A DNA stretch of 18,499 nt from CAIJMU01 sp035531315. Its GTDB lineage: Bacteria; Spirochaetota; Spirochaetia; Treponematales; Rectinemataceae. The notes under the pieces were generated by a model that had not been told where the DNA came from, made no database searches, and saw only the letters and a program-made list of their open reading frames with translations. Position numbers and translations under genes: made by a program. Below, one piece after another: positions 1 to 7,859 of this stretch; positions within the stretch are counted from its first letter, which is position 1; each line of letters starts with the position of its first letter. Location: assembly GCA_035531315.1 (NCBI GenBank), contig DATKTD010000151.1, positions 1-18,499 on the forward strand, in the 5' to 3' direction.

Positions 1-1
1 G

Positions 2-871
2 TCGAAGGTTTCGCCGATGATCTTGACAATTAGTGCTTCCGCATGCGTTGAGAGCTCCGCAGGCTTGATGAGGGCGGCGGCCGAGCAGCTGGCCTCGGTC
101 ACCCTCGAGCTGGGCGGGAAGAGTCCGGCCCTCGTCGACTCCACGACTGACCTCCCGGCCGCGGCGCGAATGATAGCCTGGGGCAAGTTCAACAACGCGG
201 GCCAGACCTGCGTGGCCCCCGACTACGTCCTCGTCGAGGAATCGGTGAAGGCTCCCTTCCTCGAGGCCCTGCGCAGGGTCATCGTGGAATTCTACGGCGA
301 AGACCCCAAGACGAGCCCCAATTTCGGGCGCATCGTCAATCGTCGGCACTTCGACAGGATCAGGGCCTACCTGGCCCAGGGCAGGCTGGTCGCCGGGGGC
401 GACAGCGATCCGGAGGAGCTCTACATAGGCCCGACCGTCCTCGATTGCGACGATTGGGAGGCTCCCGTGATGGGCGAGGAGATCTTCGGCCCCGTCCTGC
501 CGGTCCTGGGCTACTCCTCTCCGGAGGAGGCGATCGCCCTCGTCGCGAAGAGGGCCCGGCCCCTCGCCCTTTACATCTTCTCCAACGACAGGCGGACGAG
601 GGCCCTGTGGAGGGATTCCATTCCCTTCGGCGGTGGCGGCATCCACTCCACCGTTCTTCATTTCGCCTCGAGCCGCCTGCCCTTCGGCGGCCTCGGAGGG
701 AGCGGCCTCGGGAGCTACCACGGGAAGGCGGGTTTCGATGCCTTCACCCATTACAAGGGCATCCTCGTCCGGAGCCCGCGCCTCGAGCCGGGATTCTTCT
801 ATCCGCCGAAAATGATTCCTCTGGCACTGGTCCGACTCATCATCGGGGAGCCCCGTCGGAAGAAGGGCTGA
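2..871 (+). pseudogene. Class-3 aldehyde dehydrogenase, C-terminal part (5'-truncated)
   Basis: NAD(P)-dependent oxidation of aldehydes to carboxylates; class-3 ALDH family. Counting from the first in-frame ATG (17), residue E31 in LELGGKSP is the general base and C65 in NNAGQTC is the nucleophile. Their spacing of 34 equals that of E209/C243 in ALDH3A1, so about 178 N-terminal residues are missing. Further family motifs are MGEEIFGPVLPVL, PFGGLGGSGLG and YHGKAGFDAF, followed by a hydrophobic, basic C-terminus. The frame is open to the left edge, but the residues before LMRAAAEQL (from about base 65) do not resemble the expected FTGS-type NAD-binding segment. The ATG at 17 is therefore not a natural start; a breakpoint or frameshift lies near base 60. 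The gene converges on the GNAT gene, 45 bases away. The family assignment is firm; whether it is truncated in the genome or only at a contig edge is unknown. Confidence 0.88.
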
Positions 872-916
872 GGTCGGCGAAGCTCCTTCGGGGGGGGCGA
901 AGGGAAGGGGTAGTCC

Positions 917-1498
917 TCACTCCAGGGCGGCGTTTCTCCGCACGTAATGATAGTGGTCTTCCCACTTCCCCGCGATCCGCAGGTACTTGGGGCTCATCCC
1001 CTCCTTCTCGAAACCCAGCTTTTCCAGGATCCGGATGGAGCGGGCGTTCTTCGGCATCACGTTCGCCTCGATCCTATGCAATCCGAAATCGGAAAAGGCC
1101 ACTTCGATCACCTTGCCGAGGGCCTCCGTCATGTAGCCCTTGTTGATCTCGCCCTCGTCCAGCTTGTAGCCCAAAAAGCAGGATTGGAAGGCCCCCCTGA
1201 CGATGTTCGACAGACCGATGGTACCGATTATGCGATCCCCGTCCCGGGGGCGCAGATGGAGCCTAAGGGCGCTCCCCCTCGCGGCCTCGGCGATGTCCGT
1301 TTCGAGCATCCTCCGCAGCGCTTCCTCCGAATAATAGGAATCCTCGCGGAGGGGTTCCCACTCCTCGAGAAAGGCCCGGTTTCGCAGAAGATAGGCCCTC
1401 AGGGCCTCGAGGTCGTCCGTGGAGGCCGCTTTGAGGCTCAGTCTTTCGCTTCGGTATTCCATCTCTCTCTTAGTCGTCGTTTCGGGGCCGAAGATCAC
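917..1498 (-). CDS. RimJ/RimL-type GNAT N-acetyltransferase
   Basis: Predicted acetyl-CoA-dependent N-acetyltransferase of the RimJ/YjcK group, 193 aa, close to E. coli RimJ in length. The sequence shows a RimJ-like N-terminus (ERLSLKAASTDDLEAL, about residues 18-33), the acetyl-CoA loop DEGEINKGYMTEAL (114-127), HRIEANVMPKNARSIRILEK (141-160) and the LGFEKEG tail signature. These align with RimJ almost column by column. Known family substrates are protein N-termini (RimJ: ribosomal S5), but the true substrate here cannot be read from sequence. The GTG start at 1498 overlaps the ankyrin stop as GTGA and has GGAG five bases upstream, supporting coupled translation. An internal ATG at 1462, preceded by AGAGAG, is the alternative start. 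It is the last gene of the leftward operon. Confidence 0.9.
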   Translation of the reverse strand: MIFGPETTTKREMEYRSERLSLKAASTDDLEALRAYLLRNRAFLEEWEPLREDSYYSEEALRRMLETDIAEAARGSALRLHLRPRDGDRIIGTIGLSNIVRGAFQSCFLGYKLDEGEINKGYMTEALGKVIEVAFSDFGLHRIEANVMPKNARSIRILEKLGFEKEGMSPKYLRIAGKWEDHYHYVRRNAALE

Positions 1499-2217
1499 GG
1501 GGACTCCAGTTCATGGAGGATTTCCTTGCGCTCTTCTATCTCCCCGAGGCCCGTCTTGTGGCGATAGTATTCGACGCTGTCGACTTCCTTGCCGATCTCC
1601 GCCACGAAGCCCCTCCGCTTCGCCTCCGCCCCGTCCGCCTTCAGTTTTTTCACCACGGCGAGGGAATTGGCGCAGGCCGCGATCATCAGGGGTCGTATCT
1701 TCCCCTCTCCCCCCTCGTTGAGGTCGGTGCCTCTGCCCCGGAAGAATTCATAGATCTCGAGCAAACTGTCGTAGTAATTGGTCTCGTTGTTCGAGTCCTT
1801 GATTTCCTCGAGCGCGAGGGAGGCGACGAGGGGGAGGAGGGGTAGGGTGCCCCATTTCGTCTCCTTCGTGAAGTCGAAACCCTCGCGCTCGAGATATTCG
1901 AAAAAGGCGAGCTTCCGGGGCCAGGCGCAAATGGCGTCGTAGAGCGTGAGACCTTCGTAGCGCAGGTCCTTGCTCGAGCCGAGCGCCTGCAAGAGGGAGA
2001 AGAGCTCGTAGTCGCCCAGCCTCGCGGCGACGAATATGGGCGGCGCCCGCAGGGCTCCCGTGGCCTCGTCGATATCTATGCCCTCCATCTTCGCGGGATC
2101 GCGCAGGAAGGCGATGAGGGCTTCGCGGTTCTTCCTCTCATGAATGCCGTAATCGGTCTTCAGTCTGGCCAATTCCTTGACCCTGAGATTGAGCGTGATC
2201 CTCGACGAAAGCTTCAT
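1495..2217 (-). CDS. Ankyrin-repeat-like protein
   Basis: A 240-aa soluble protein with no signal peptide or membrane segment. Two stretches look like ankyrin units: PPIFVAARLGDYELFSLLQA (about residues 59-78), continuing through GLTLYDAICAWPRKLAFFEY, and RPLMIAACANSLAVVKKLKA (about 175-194). Between them lies a charged, less typical segment. Ankyrin repeats mediate protein binding and give no direct clue to the partner. The start is well supported: AAGGAGG stands seven to eight bases before the ATG. It follows the helicase by 31 bases and overlaps the GNAT start by GTGA, so it belongs to the operon. Ankyrin folds occur among immunity and effector-adaptor proteins, but nothing here proves such a role. 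Confidence 0.72.
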   Translation of the reverse strand: MKLSSRITLNLRVKELARLKTDYGIHERKNREALIAFLRDPAKMEGIDIDEATGALRAPPIFVAARLGDYELFSLLQALGSSKDLRYEGLTLYDAICAWPRKLAFFEYLEREGFDFTKETKWGTLPLLPLVASLALEEIKDSNNETNYYDSLLEIYEFFRGRGTDLNEGGEGKIRPLMIAACANSLAVVKKLKADGAEAKRRGFVAEIGKEVDSVEYYRHKTGLGEIEERKEILHELESP

Positions 2218-2248
2218 GGCACCTCCTTCGGCATTCCCATGCCGCGGC

Positions 2249-4732
2249 CTACCAGTCGAACAGGAACTTTCTCACAAGCGGTACGATCTCCGCCAAGGCG
2301 CTCGTCTGCAGCCTGCATTCGGGCAGGCTGTTGATGAAGAGGCCGCCGTAGCGTTTCTTGACGATGCGGCTATCGAGGATGACGACGGCGCCGCGGTCCT
2401 CGGAGTGGCGGATGAGGCGGCCGAAGCCCTGCTTGAGACGGATTACGGCCTCGGGGAGGCTGATCTCCATGAAGGCGTTGCCCCCCCGCCTCTCGCAGGC
2501 TTCGCTGCGGGCCAGCTGCACGGGATCGGTCGGTACGCGGAAGGGCAGCTTCGTGATGATGACGAGGGAGAGGGTCTCGCCGGGGGCGTCGACACCCTCC
2601 CAGAAGGAATCGGTGGCGAAGAGGACGCTCGAGATGTCGGTCTTGAAGGTGTCGAGGAGGCGGCTCCTCTCGTCCTCCCCCTGTCTCATGCAGACGATGC
2701 CCATGGCGTCCATCTGGGGCTTGGCGATGTCGTAGGCGGCCTTGAGGGTCTCGTAGCTCGTGAAGAGGACGAGGGCACGGCCCTCGCTCGCGCGGAGGAG
2801 TTCGACGATGGCGCGATTGACGTAGGCCTTCCAATCGGGGTGGTCGGGGAGGGGCGCCTCGGCGTCGACGCAAAGGAGGGCATTGGTGCGATAAGGGAAG
2901 GGCGAGGGATAGACGGAGGAGCGGAAGCGGATGATGCCCGCCTCGGCCGGATCCTCCGGATCGGCGTCCCGGGCGGGGAGGGCGTCGCGGAGGCCGACGC
3001 GGCCCTTCCAGAAATCGAAGCTGTCTCCCACGGAGAGGGTGGCCGAGGTGCAGACGACGGAGCGGAATTTCGAGAAGACGGCCTCCTCCATGATGCCGGT
3101 GATGTCGAGGGGGCTTTCGACGCAGGTGATGAAGGCCTCGCCCTGCGAACTCCGGCCCTTTTCCACCCAGTAGACCTTGTCGCGATTGTCCTCGAAGTCC
3201 TTGAAGGCCGCGGCGGTCGCCGCCGTCTCCGAGAGGCGCCTGAGGGCGAGGCGGGTCTCGAAGACGACGCGCTCCTGGGAGAGCTCCTCGGGAGCCTCGT
3301 CGAGGGCGTCGCGCACGATCTCGGCCGCGGCCAGGAAGCCGCGCTCGAGGCCGAGGAGGGGTTCGAGAAGAGCCTCGTGGAGGAGGGCCGAGCGCTCCGT
3401 CAGCCGGAAGTGCCGCTCGCGGCCGGGGAAGAGGGCGAGGGCCTTGGCGTCGAGTTCGTTGATCGCGGCCCTGGCCTCGGCGATGGCGGTAGGGAGGCGG
3501 TCGAGGGCCTCGGCGGGAAAACCCTGCAATTGCTTCAATCGCGGCACGAGGCCGAAGCTCTGGCCCCTCGAGCCGCGCTGGAGCCGCGAGAGGCGGCGCT
3601 GGAGGCCGAATCGGTTGAGCTCCCTCGAGAAGAAGTCGGTGGCGGAGTTCTCCACCGAATGGGCCTCGTCGATGACGAGGACCTGGAAGGGAGGGAGGAC
3701 GACGGTTCCCTCGTAGCCAGCCCCCTCCATCCTCGCCGAGAGGTCCGAGAAGAGGATGTGGTGGTTGGCCACGATGACCTGGGCGTCGGCGGCCTCGCGC
3801 TTCATCTTGAGGACGAAACAGGCCTCGCGGTCGGGACAGCGAAGGCCGGTGCAGCTGTCCGAGTCGGAGGCGACCCGCGACCAGGTCGATTCTTCGGGCC
3901 AGAAGGAGAGGTCGGCCCGGTCGCCCGAGGCGCTCGCCTCGGCCCAGGCGGCTATGCGCTTGAGCGGGTGCTCGTCGCCGGCGAGGAGGCCCTCCTCGTC
4001 GAGGGCCTCGCGGAGACGGGTGCGGCAGAGGTAGTTGCCGCGTCCCTTCACGAGGACGGCCTTCGTCTTCTTCTTGAAGAGGCGCTGGACTATGGGTATG
4101 TCCTTGTCGACGAGCTGGCGCTGGAGGTTGATGGTGGCCGTCGAGATGACGACCCTCTCCTCGTTCCGTATCGCCCAGGCGAAGGAGGGGACGAGGTAGG
4201 CGAAGGATTTGCCGACCCCCGTGCCCGCCTCGGCGGCGAGGACCTCGCCGGCGTTGAAGGAATCGACGATGTCCTTCACGAGGCGAACCTGGCTCGGCCG
4301 GGGTTCGAAGCTCTCGATCATCCTGCCGAGCTTGCCGCCCGCGTCGAGGACCCCCGATATCTCCTCGGCGTCGAGGTGGACGAGGGAGCGCTTGCGCACT
4401 GGTTCGGCGACGACGTAGACCTGCGTGCAGCCGCTGTCGACGATGTAAAAACCCAGGCCCCGCGAGGCGAAGTCCGAGGCCACGGCGAGGTCGGGATCGG
4501 AGGGGCTGAGCCTCCCCGAGGGATGGTTGTGGATGACGACGTCGCCGCGGTCGGCGAAGCCCTCGAGGGCCGGCACGGCGCTGCCGTGGCCGCGGGCGGC
4601 TACGATGATCTCCGCCACCCTGCCCTCGGCGTCGAGGCGGCCCGCGGCGAAGACCTCGTTGCCCTCGGCCCCCTCGACCTCGGCCGCGAAGGCCTCCGCG
4701 GCCTCCGTCGTGAAGCGTTCGAGCGCGTCCAT
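2249..4732 (-). CDS. JAMM (RadC-like) domain fused to a DinG/XPD-type Fe-S helicase
   Basis: Predicted ATP-dependent 5'-3' DNA helicase, 827 aa. Residues 1-110 form a JAB/JAMM-like domain with the complete metal-binding set E26, H68, H70, S78 and D81 in a RadC-type HNHPSG..SPSD context. From about residue 140 a DinG/XPD superfamily-2 core follows: Walker A AGTGVGKS (169-176), four cysteines spaced as a 4Fe-4S cluster (C236, C294, C299, C305), DEAH (355-358), the SATL motif, and motif VI QGFGRLIRH (768-776). DinG proteins resolve R-loops and replication blockages; B. subtilis DinG carries an N-terminal exonuclease domain at this position instead. The ATG shares one base with the upstream stop (TGATG), with no strong Shine-Dalgarno sequence, so translation probably depends on coupling. 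The same frame stays open upstream, but that part overlaps the barrel gene and is not used. The helicase part is firm; the JAMM reading is strong but based on motifs only. Confidence 0.9.
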   Translation of the reverse strand: MDALERFTTEAAEAFAAEVEGAEGNEVFAAGRLDAEGRVAEIIVAARGHGSAVPALEGFADRGDVVIHNHPSGRLSPSDPDLAVASDFASRGLGFYIVDSGCTQVYVVAEPVRKRSLVHLDAEEISGVLDAGGKLGRMIESFEPRPSQVRLVKDIVDSFNAGEVLAAEAGTGVGKSFAYLVPSFAWAIRNEERVVISTATINLQRQLVDKDIPIVQRLFKKKTKAVLVKGRGNYLCRTRLREALDEEGLLAGDEHPLKRIAAWAEASASGDRADLSFWPEESTWSRVASDSDSCTGLRCPDREACFVLKMKREAADAQVIVANHHILFSDLSARMEGAGYEGTVVLPPFQVLVIDEAHSVENSATDFFSRELNRFGLQRRLSRLQRGSRGQSFGLVPRLKQLQGFPAEALDRLPTAIAEARAAINELDAKALALFPGRERHFRLTERSALLHEALLEPLLGLERGFLAAAEIVRDALDEAPEELSQERVVFETRLALRRLSETAATAAAFKDFEDNRDKVYWVEKGRSSQGEAFITCVESPLDITGIMEEAVFSKFRSVVCTSATLSVGDSFDFWKGRVGLRDALPARDADPEDPAEAGIIRFRSSVYPSPFPYRTNALLCVDAEAPLPDHPDWKAYVNRAIVELLRASEGRALVLFTSYETLKAAYDIAKPQMDAMGIVCMRQGEDERSRLLDTFKTDISSVLFATDSFWEGVDAPGETLSLVIITKLPFRVPTDPVQLARSEACERRGGNAFMEISLPEAVIRLKQGFGRLIRHSEDRGAVVILDSRIVKKRYGGLFINSLPECRLQTSALAEIVPLVRKFLFDW

Positions 4733-7659
4733 CAGTGACCCGCCCCAAGGAGGATCGCGAGGCGCCAGGAGCCGGAGCCCGTCGTCGAGACGGGTGTCCA
4801 CTCGATTTCGGCCCCCGCCGAGAGGCCCTGTGAGGCGAAGAGGCCGACGAGGGGCGAGAACTCGAGGTTGAGGTCGGCGAAATAGGAGTGGAGGAGGGCC
4901 GTTCCCCCCCATACCGGCAGCCTGCCGGCCGCGAGGCCGCTTCCCGGCGCCGCGAGGGGCCCGAGGAGGCCGCCGCGGATTCCCGCGGTCGCGACGATTC
5001 GCCTCGCCTCGATCCAGAGGGGGCGGAAGGGTCTGCCGATCTCGATGTCGAAGGCCCTGGCGGAGAGCTCGGCCCTGGCGTAGCAGGGTCCGGCCAGGCC
5101 GAGCTCGGATAACATATACCAATTGGCAATTGTGGGGGCGAGGATCGAGGGACTGCCGTCGGCGAAGAAGCGCCCCCCCGGCCCCAGGTCCAGCCCGGAA
5201 AGGCCGATGCCGGCCTCGACGCGGGCATGAAGGCCGGCGATGGGTAGCCAGTAATCGGCGAAGGCGGAGGCGGAGAAGGCGCTTTGCGGGGCGGTCCCTC
5301 CCGCAGTGTCCGAGCGGTACTCGCCGTCTATCGCCACACCGGTCTCGATGCCTCTCTTTTCGAAGGGGGCGAAGGCGGACTGGTGATTGTCCGTCCACCC
5401 GAGGGAGGCTCGGCCGCCGAAGCCTCCCGCCTCGAGACCACCGGCGTATGCCGCGCCGATCGGGGCCGCGGAAAGGATGCCGCCTCCCATGAGAAGTCCG
5501 GCCTCGAGGCCGCGACGGAGGGGAAAGGTCGGGAAGAAGCGGGAAAGGTCAAGGCTCGCGCTGGAGCTCCTCCACCAGCTTCCACTCGTCAAAGCAGCGA
5601 CAAAACCATCCTCGGCCTCGAGGCTCAGGGTCCAGGGAGGAAGGGCGATATTCGCGGCGGTGGCCAGATCGGCGCCGCCCACGGCCCAGTTCCAGCCCGC
5701 CCGCGCCTTCCAGGCGAGGCTTTCGGTGAGATCCATGCCTTGGACGAGGAAGCCAGCGGAATCGAGGTCAGTCGAGACATAGGGAGTCCGAAATACCGAG
5801 AGGGCCTTGGGAAGGGGAGGGGCGGGATGGGCGGCGAAGGTCGGGACCCCGGAGCCCCCCGAAACCCCGGCTTCGTCCCCCTTCGTCTCCGACTCGGTGG
5901 CGAAGCTCGGATCGAGGCGGAGCCAGGAAGCCGGGGAGTCGCGGAGGGCGAGGGCCGGATTGTCGAAGGGGTAGTCGGCGGGTCTTTCCCCCGACGAAGT
6001 GGCCTCGACATAGCTGATTTCCGCCGCCGCCCCGGGGATGGAACGGTAGGCAGGCATCCTGATGCCGCCCGAAAGCTCCGTGGCCTGGACGCCGACCCGG
6101 GGCGAATCCCCGGTGGCGGCCTCTATGGCCACGAGGCGATAGAGGCTTCCGGGCGTGGCGGTGGCGGCCAGGAGACGGCTTCCGCCCCCGGAGAGGAAGC
6201 GAAGATTATCGAGGGGGACAGAGGGGGCGAGCACTTCGAGGCTCTGCCCCGCCAGTCTGGCGAGGAGGGAGTGGCCGGCGTCGCGTACGATGAGGGCGAG
6301 GCTGCCGTCGTCCAGGGACACGGGCGCGCCGAGGATCCTCGTCGGGCCGCCCCGAAGCAAAGTCTCCCTGGCCTCCTTCCCGACACGGACCAGGTCGGTC
6401 TCGATGCCTCTTTCTGCTATGCCGACGATCCCACCCGATCCATCCGTCCCCGCGGCGCCGTCCCAGGCTGCCTCGCGGACTCCGGCAATCCTCCTGCCGG
6501 TAAAGGCTCCCGATCGAAGGTCCCATACCAGCAGGGTGCTGCGCAGGACGCCGTCCACCCCTTCGGTGGTCGTGGAGACGAGGAGAAAGCGGCCGTCTGG
6601 GGAGAGATCGAGGCGATTGACGTGGCCGTCGGCATCGAAGAGCCGCCGCGGCCCCTCCTCGCCCTGGGTGAATTCGAAGACTGCCCCCTCTGCCACGTCG
6701 GACCAGATGGTCAGGCCCCTGCCCCCGACCTTGCCCGCGGTGAGGGCCGTTATCAGGGCCGGCCCGCTTCCCGGAAGGCCTCGTGGGGCCGCGATGAAGG
6801 GAGAAGCGGGCGTCATCGAATCGAGGTAGTCGCTCCAAAGACCCTCGAGGTTCTTCCCGAAGGCGGCAGTGAAGGCGCCTTTGACGAAGAGAAAGTCCTC
6901 GGGGGGGCGGAGACGGGCCAATTCCGACCACATCCGCGCCAGGGCCTGGCCGCCATATCGTTTTTCGAGCCAGGCGGCGAAGGGGCCGCCGAGACTATAG
7001 GGCGATTCGCCGAAGGGCCAGGTGCCGAGGGCCCCCGTTGCCTCCCAGAAGTCCGGCCGCCTGCCCTCGACGAGATCCTGGAGGAGGGGGGCGGCGGAAA
7101 GCGGGTCGACGCTCCGTCCATGGGCCTCGCCGGGGGCCCCGCCCTCGGCCGCAATGGCCGTGCCCTCCGCGAGGACGCGGGGCCCGAGCCAGAAGGCGGG
7201 AGCTACGGGGTCGCCGAAGAGGGTGGCGCCAAAGGCGAAAAGTGGACCCCTTGTGGAGAGCGAGAGGGCATGGGCCAGCTCGTGGGCGAAGATGCCCCTG
7301 AGGGGATCGCTCAGGGAGGAGCTTTCGTCGTCGACCCGGCCGGGAGCGATCTCGAGGACGATGCGGTCGGAGGGAAAGGAGCTGTAGTAGCCGTTCTGCT
7401 CGGGGAAGCGGTTAGCGAGGAGGACAGGCAGGCGATGCCCCGGCCGTGGCCCTATCCTTCCGACCTCGGAATCCAGGACCGCCTCGGCGAAGGAGGCCAG
7501 GCGTCGGGCTTCGCTCGTGAGGTCCTTCGGGAAATAGATGGAGAACGAGGGGGTCTCGACGAGCTCGAGGGCCTCCCCCGACGCGATTAGCTGGGGCGAG
7601 GCGGGGTGGATGGCCAGGGCAAGGATGCCCAGGAGACTAGCCATTCGGAGAAGGGTCAT
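4732..7659 (-). CDS. Secreted HExxH peptidase / beta-propeller / outer-membrane barrel protein
   Basis: A 975-aa exported protein. It has an N-terminal signal peptide ending near SPQLIA, then a peptidase-like domain with HELAH (H126, E127, H130) and LAEGTA (E165), the spacing of gluzincin zinc ligands. A TolB/PD40-like propeller region follows, with units such as LDLSPDGRFLLVSTT and LLVWDLRSG in roughly residues 325-600. After a low-complexity linker, the last 330 residues alternate polar and aromatic residues and end in WRLAILLGAGH, as expected of a membrane beta-barrel. I infer a surface or periplasmic protease anchored in the outer membrane. The start at 7659 is preferred because AGAGG lies six bases before it; an ATG at 7665 abuts that same AGAGG and is less likely. 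It is the first gene of the leftward operon. Peptidase activity and the barrel are predictions. Confidence 0.82.
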   Translation of the reverse strand: MTLLRMASLLGILALAIHPASPQLIASGEALELVETPSFSIYFPKDLTSEARRLASFAEAVLDSEVGRIGPRPGHRLPVLLANRFPEQNGYYSSFPSDRIVLEIAPGRVDDESSSLSDPLRGIFAHELAHALSLSTRGPLFAFGATLFGDPVAPAFWLGPRVLAEGTAIAAEGGAPGEAHGRSVDPLSAAPLLQDLVEGRRPDFWEATGALGTWPFGESPYSLGGPFAAWLEKRYGGQALARMWSELARLRPPEDFLFVKGAFTAAFGKNLEGLWSDYLDSMTPASPFIAAPRGLPGSGPALITALTAGKVGGRGLTIWSDVAEGAVFEFTQGEEGPRRLFDADGHVNRLDLSPDGRFLLVSTTTEGVDGVLRSTLLVWDLRSGAFTGRRIAGVREAAWDGAAGTDGSGGIVGIAERGIETDLVRVGKEARETLLRGGPTRILGAPVSLDDGSLALIVRDAGHSLLARLAGQSLEVLAPSVPLDNLRFLSGGGSRLLAATATPGSLYRLVAIEAATGDSPRVGVQATELSGGIRMPAYRSIPGAAAEISYVEATSSGERPADYPFDNPALALRDSPASWLRLDPSFATESETKGDEAGVSGGSGVPTFAAHPAPPLPKALSVFRTPYVSTDLDSAGFLVQGMDLTESLAWKARAGWNWAVGGADLATAANIALPPWTLSLEAEDGFVAALTSGSWWRSSSASLDLSRFFPTFPLRRGLEAGLLMGGGILSAAPIGAAYAGGLEAGGFGGRASLGWTDNHQSAFAPFEKRGIETGVAIDGEYRSDTAGGTAPQSAFSASAFADYWLPIAGLHARVEAGIGLSGLDLGPGGRFFADGSPSILAPTIANWYMLSELGLAGPCYARAELSARAFDIEIGRPFRPLWIEARRIVATAGIRGGLLGPLAAPGSGLAAGRLPVWGGTALLHSYFADLNLEFSPLVGLFASQGLSAGAEIEWTPVSTTGSGSWRLAILLGAGH

Positions 7660-7691
7660 GCGCATCCTCTGGCCGGAGTACCGGAGATTCG

Positions 7692-7719
7692 AGTATATCA
7701 GGAGAGCCGATTCATTGAA
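7692..7719 (-). promoter_or_regulatory. Candidate sigma-70 promoter of the leftward operon
   Basis: On the minus strand, a TATACT -10 box (5/6 match) at 7697-7692 is preceded by TTCAAT (3/6) at 7719-7714 with a 16-base spacer. Transcription would start near 7685, giving a leader of about 25 bases before the barrel-protein start. The surrounding divergent spacer (7660-7859) is less GC-rich here than the genes on either side. I could not find an equally good promoter for the rightward operon in the same spacer. Confidence 0.45.
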
Positions 7720-7859
7720 GGACCAATCGCCGCCCCCCGTCGCCCCGATCGCTTTGCGGTCGTGGACATCGTGGCTCGGACCGATAAAGAAGGGATGGCC
7801 CCTCGTCTCGAAAGGGTCAGAACTATCATGCCCGTGGGGAAAGGAGGACAGACGAGCCG

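Noticed and set aside
872..916. Bidirectional terminator between the convergent ALDH and GNAT genes
   Set aside because: A short CGAAG-CTC-CTTCG hairpin exists, but there is no T-run on either strand.
2177..4738. 853-aa plus-strand frame opposite the helicase
   Set aside because: Antisense shadow of a gene with all helicase motifs; composition is Gly/Glu/Ala/Asp-rich and shows no family motif.
4733..5398. Upstream extension of the helicase frame, giving a 1049-aa protein
   Set aside because: The added residues overlap the barrel gene in another frame and are Arg/Pro-rich junk; the ATG at 4732 in the TGATG overlap gives a proper JAMM domain start.
5284..7590. 768-aa plus-strand frame opposite the barrel protein
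   Set aside because: Antisense shadow produced by high GC at third positions; low-complexity composition with no motifs.
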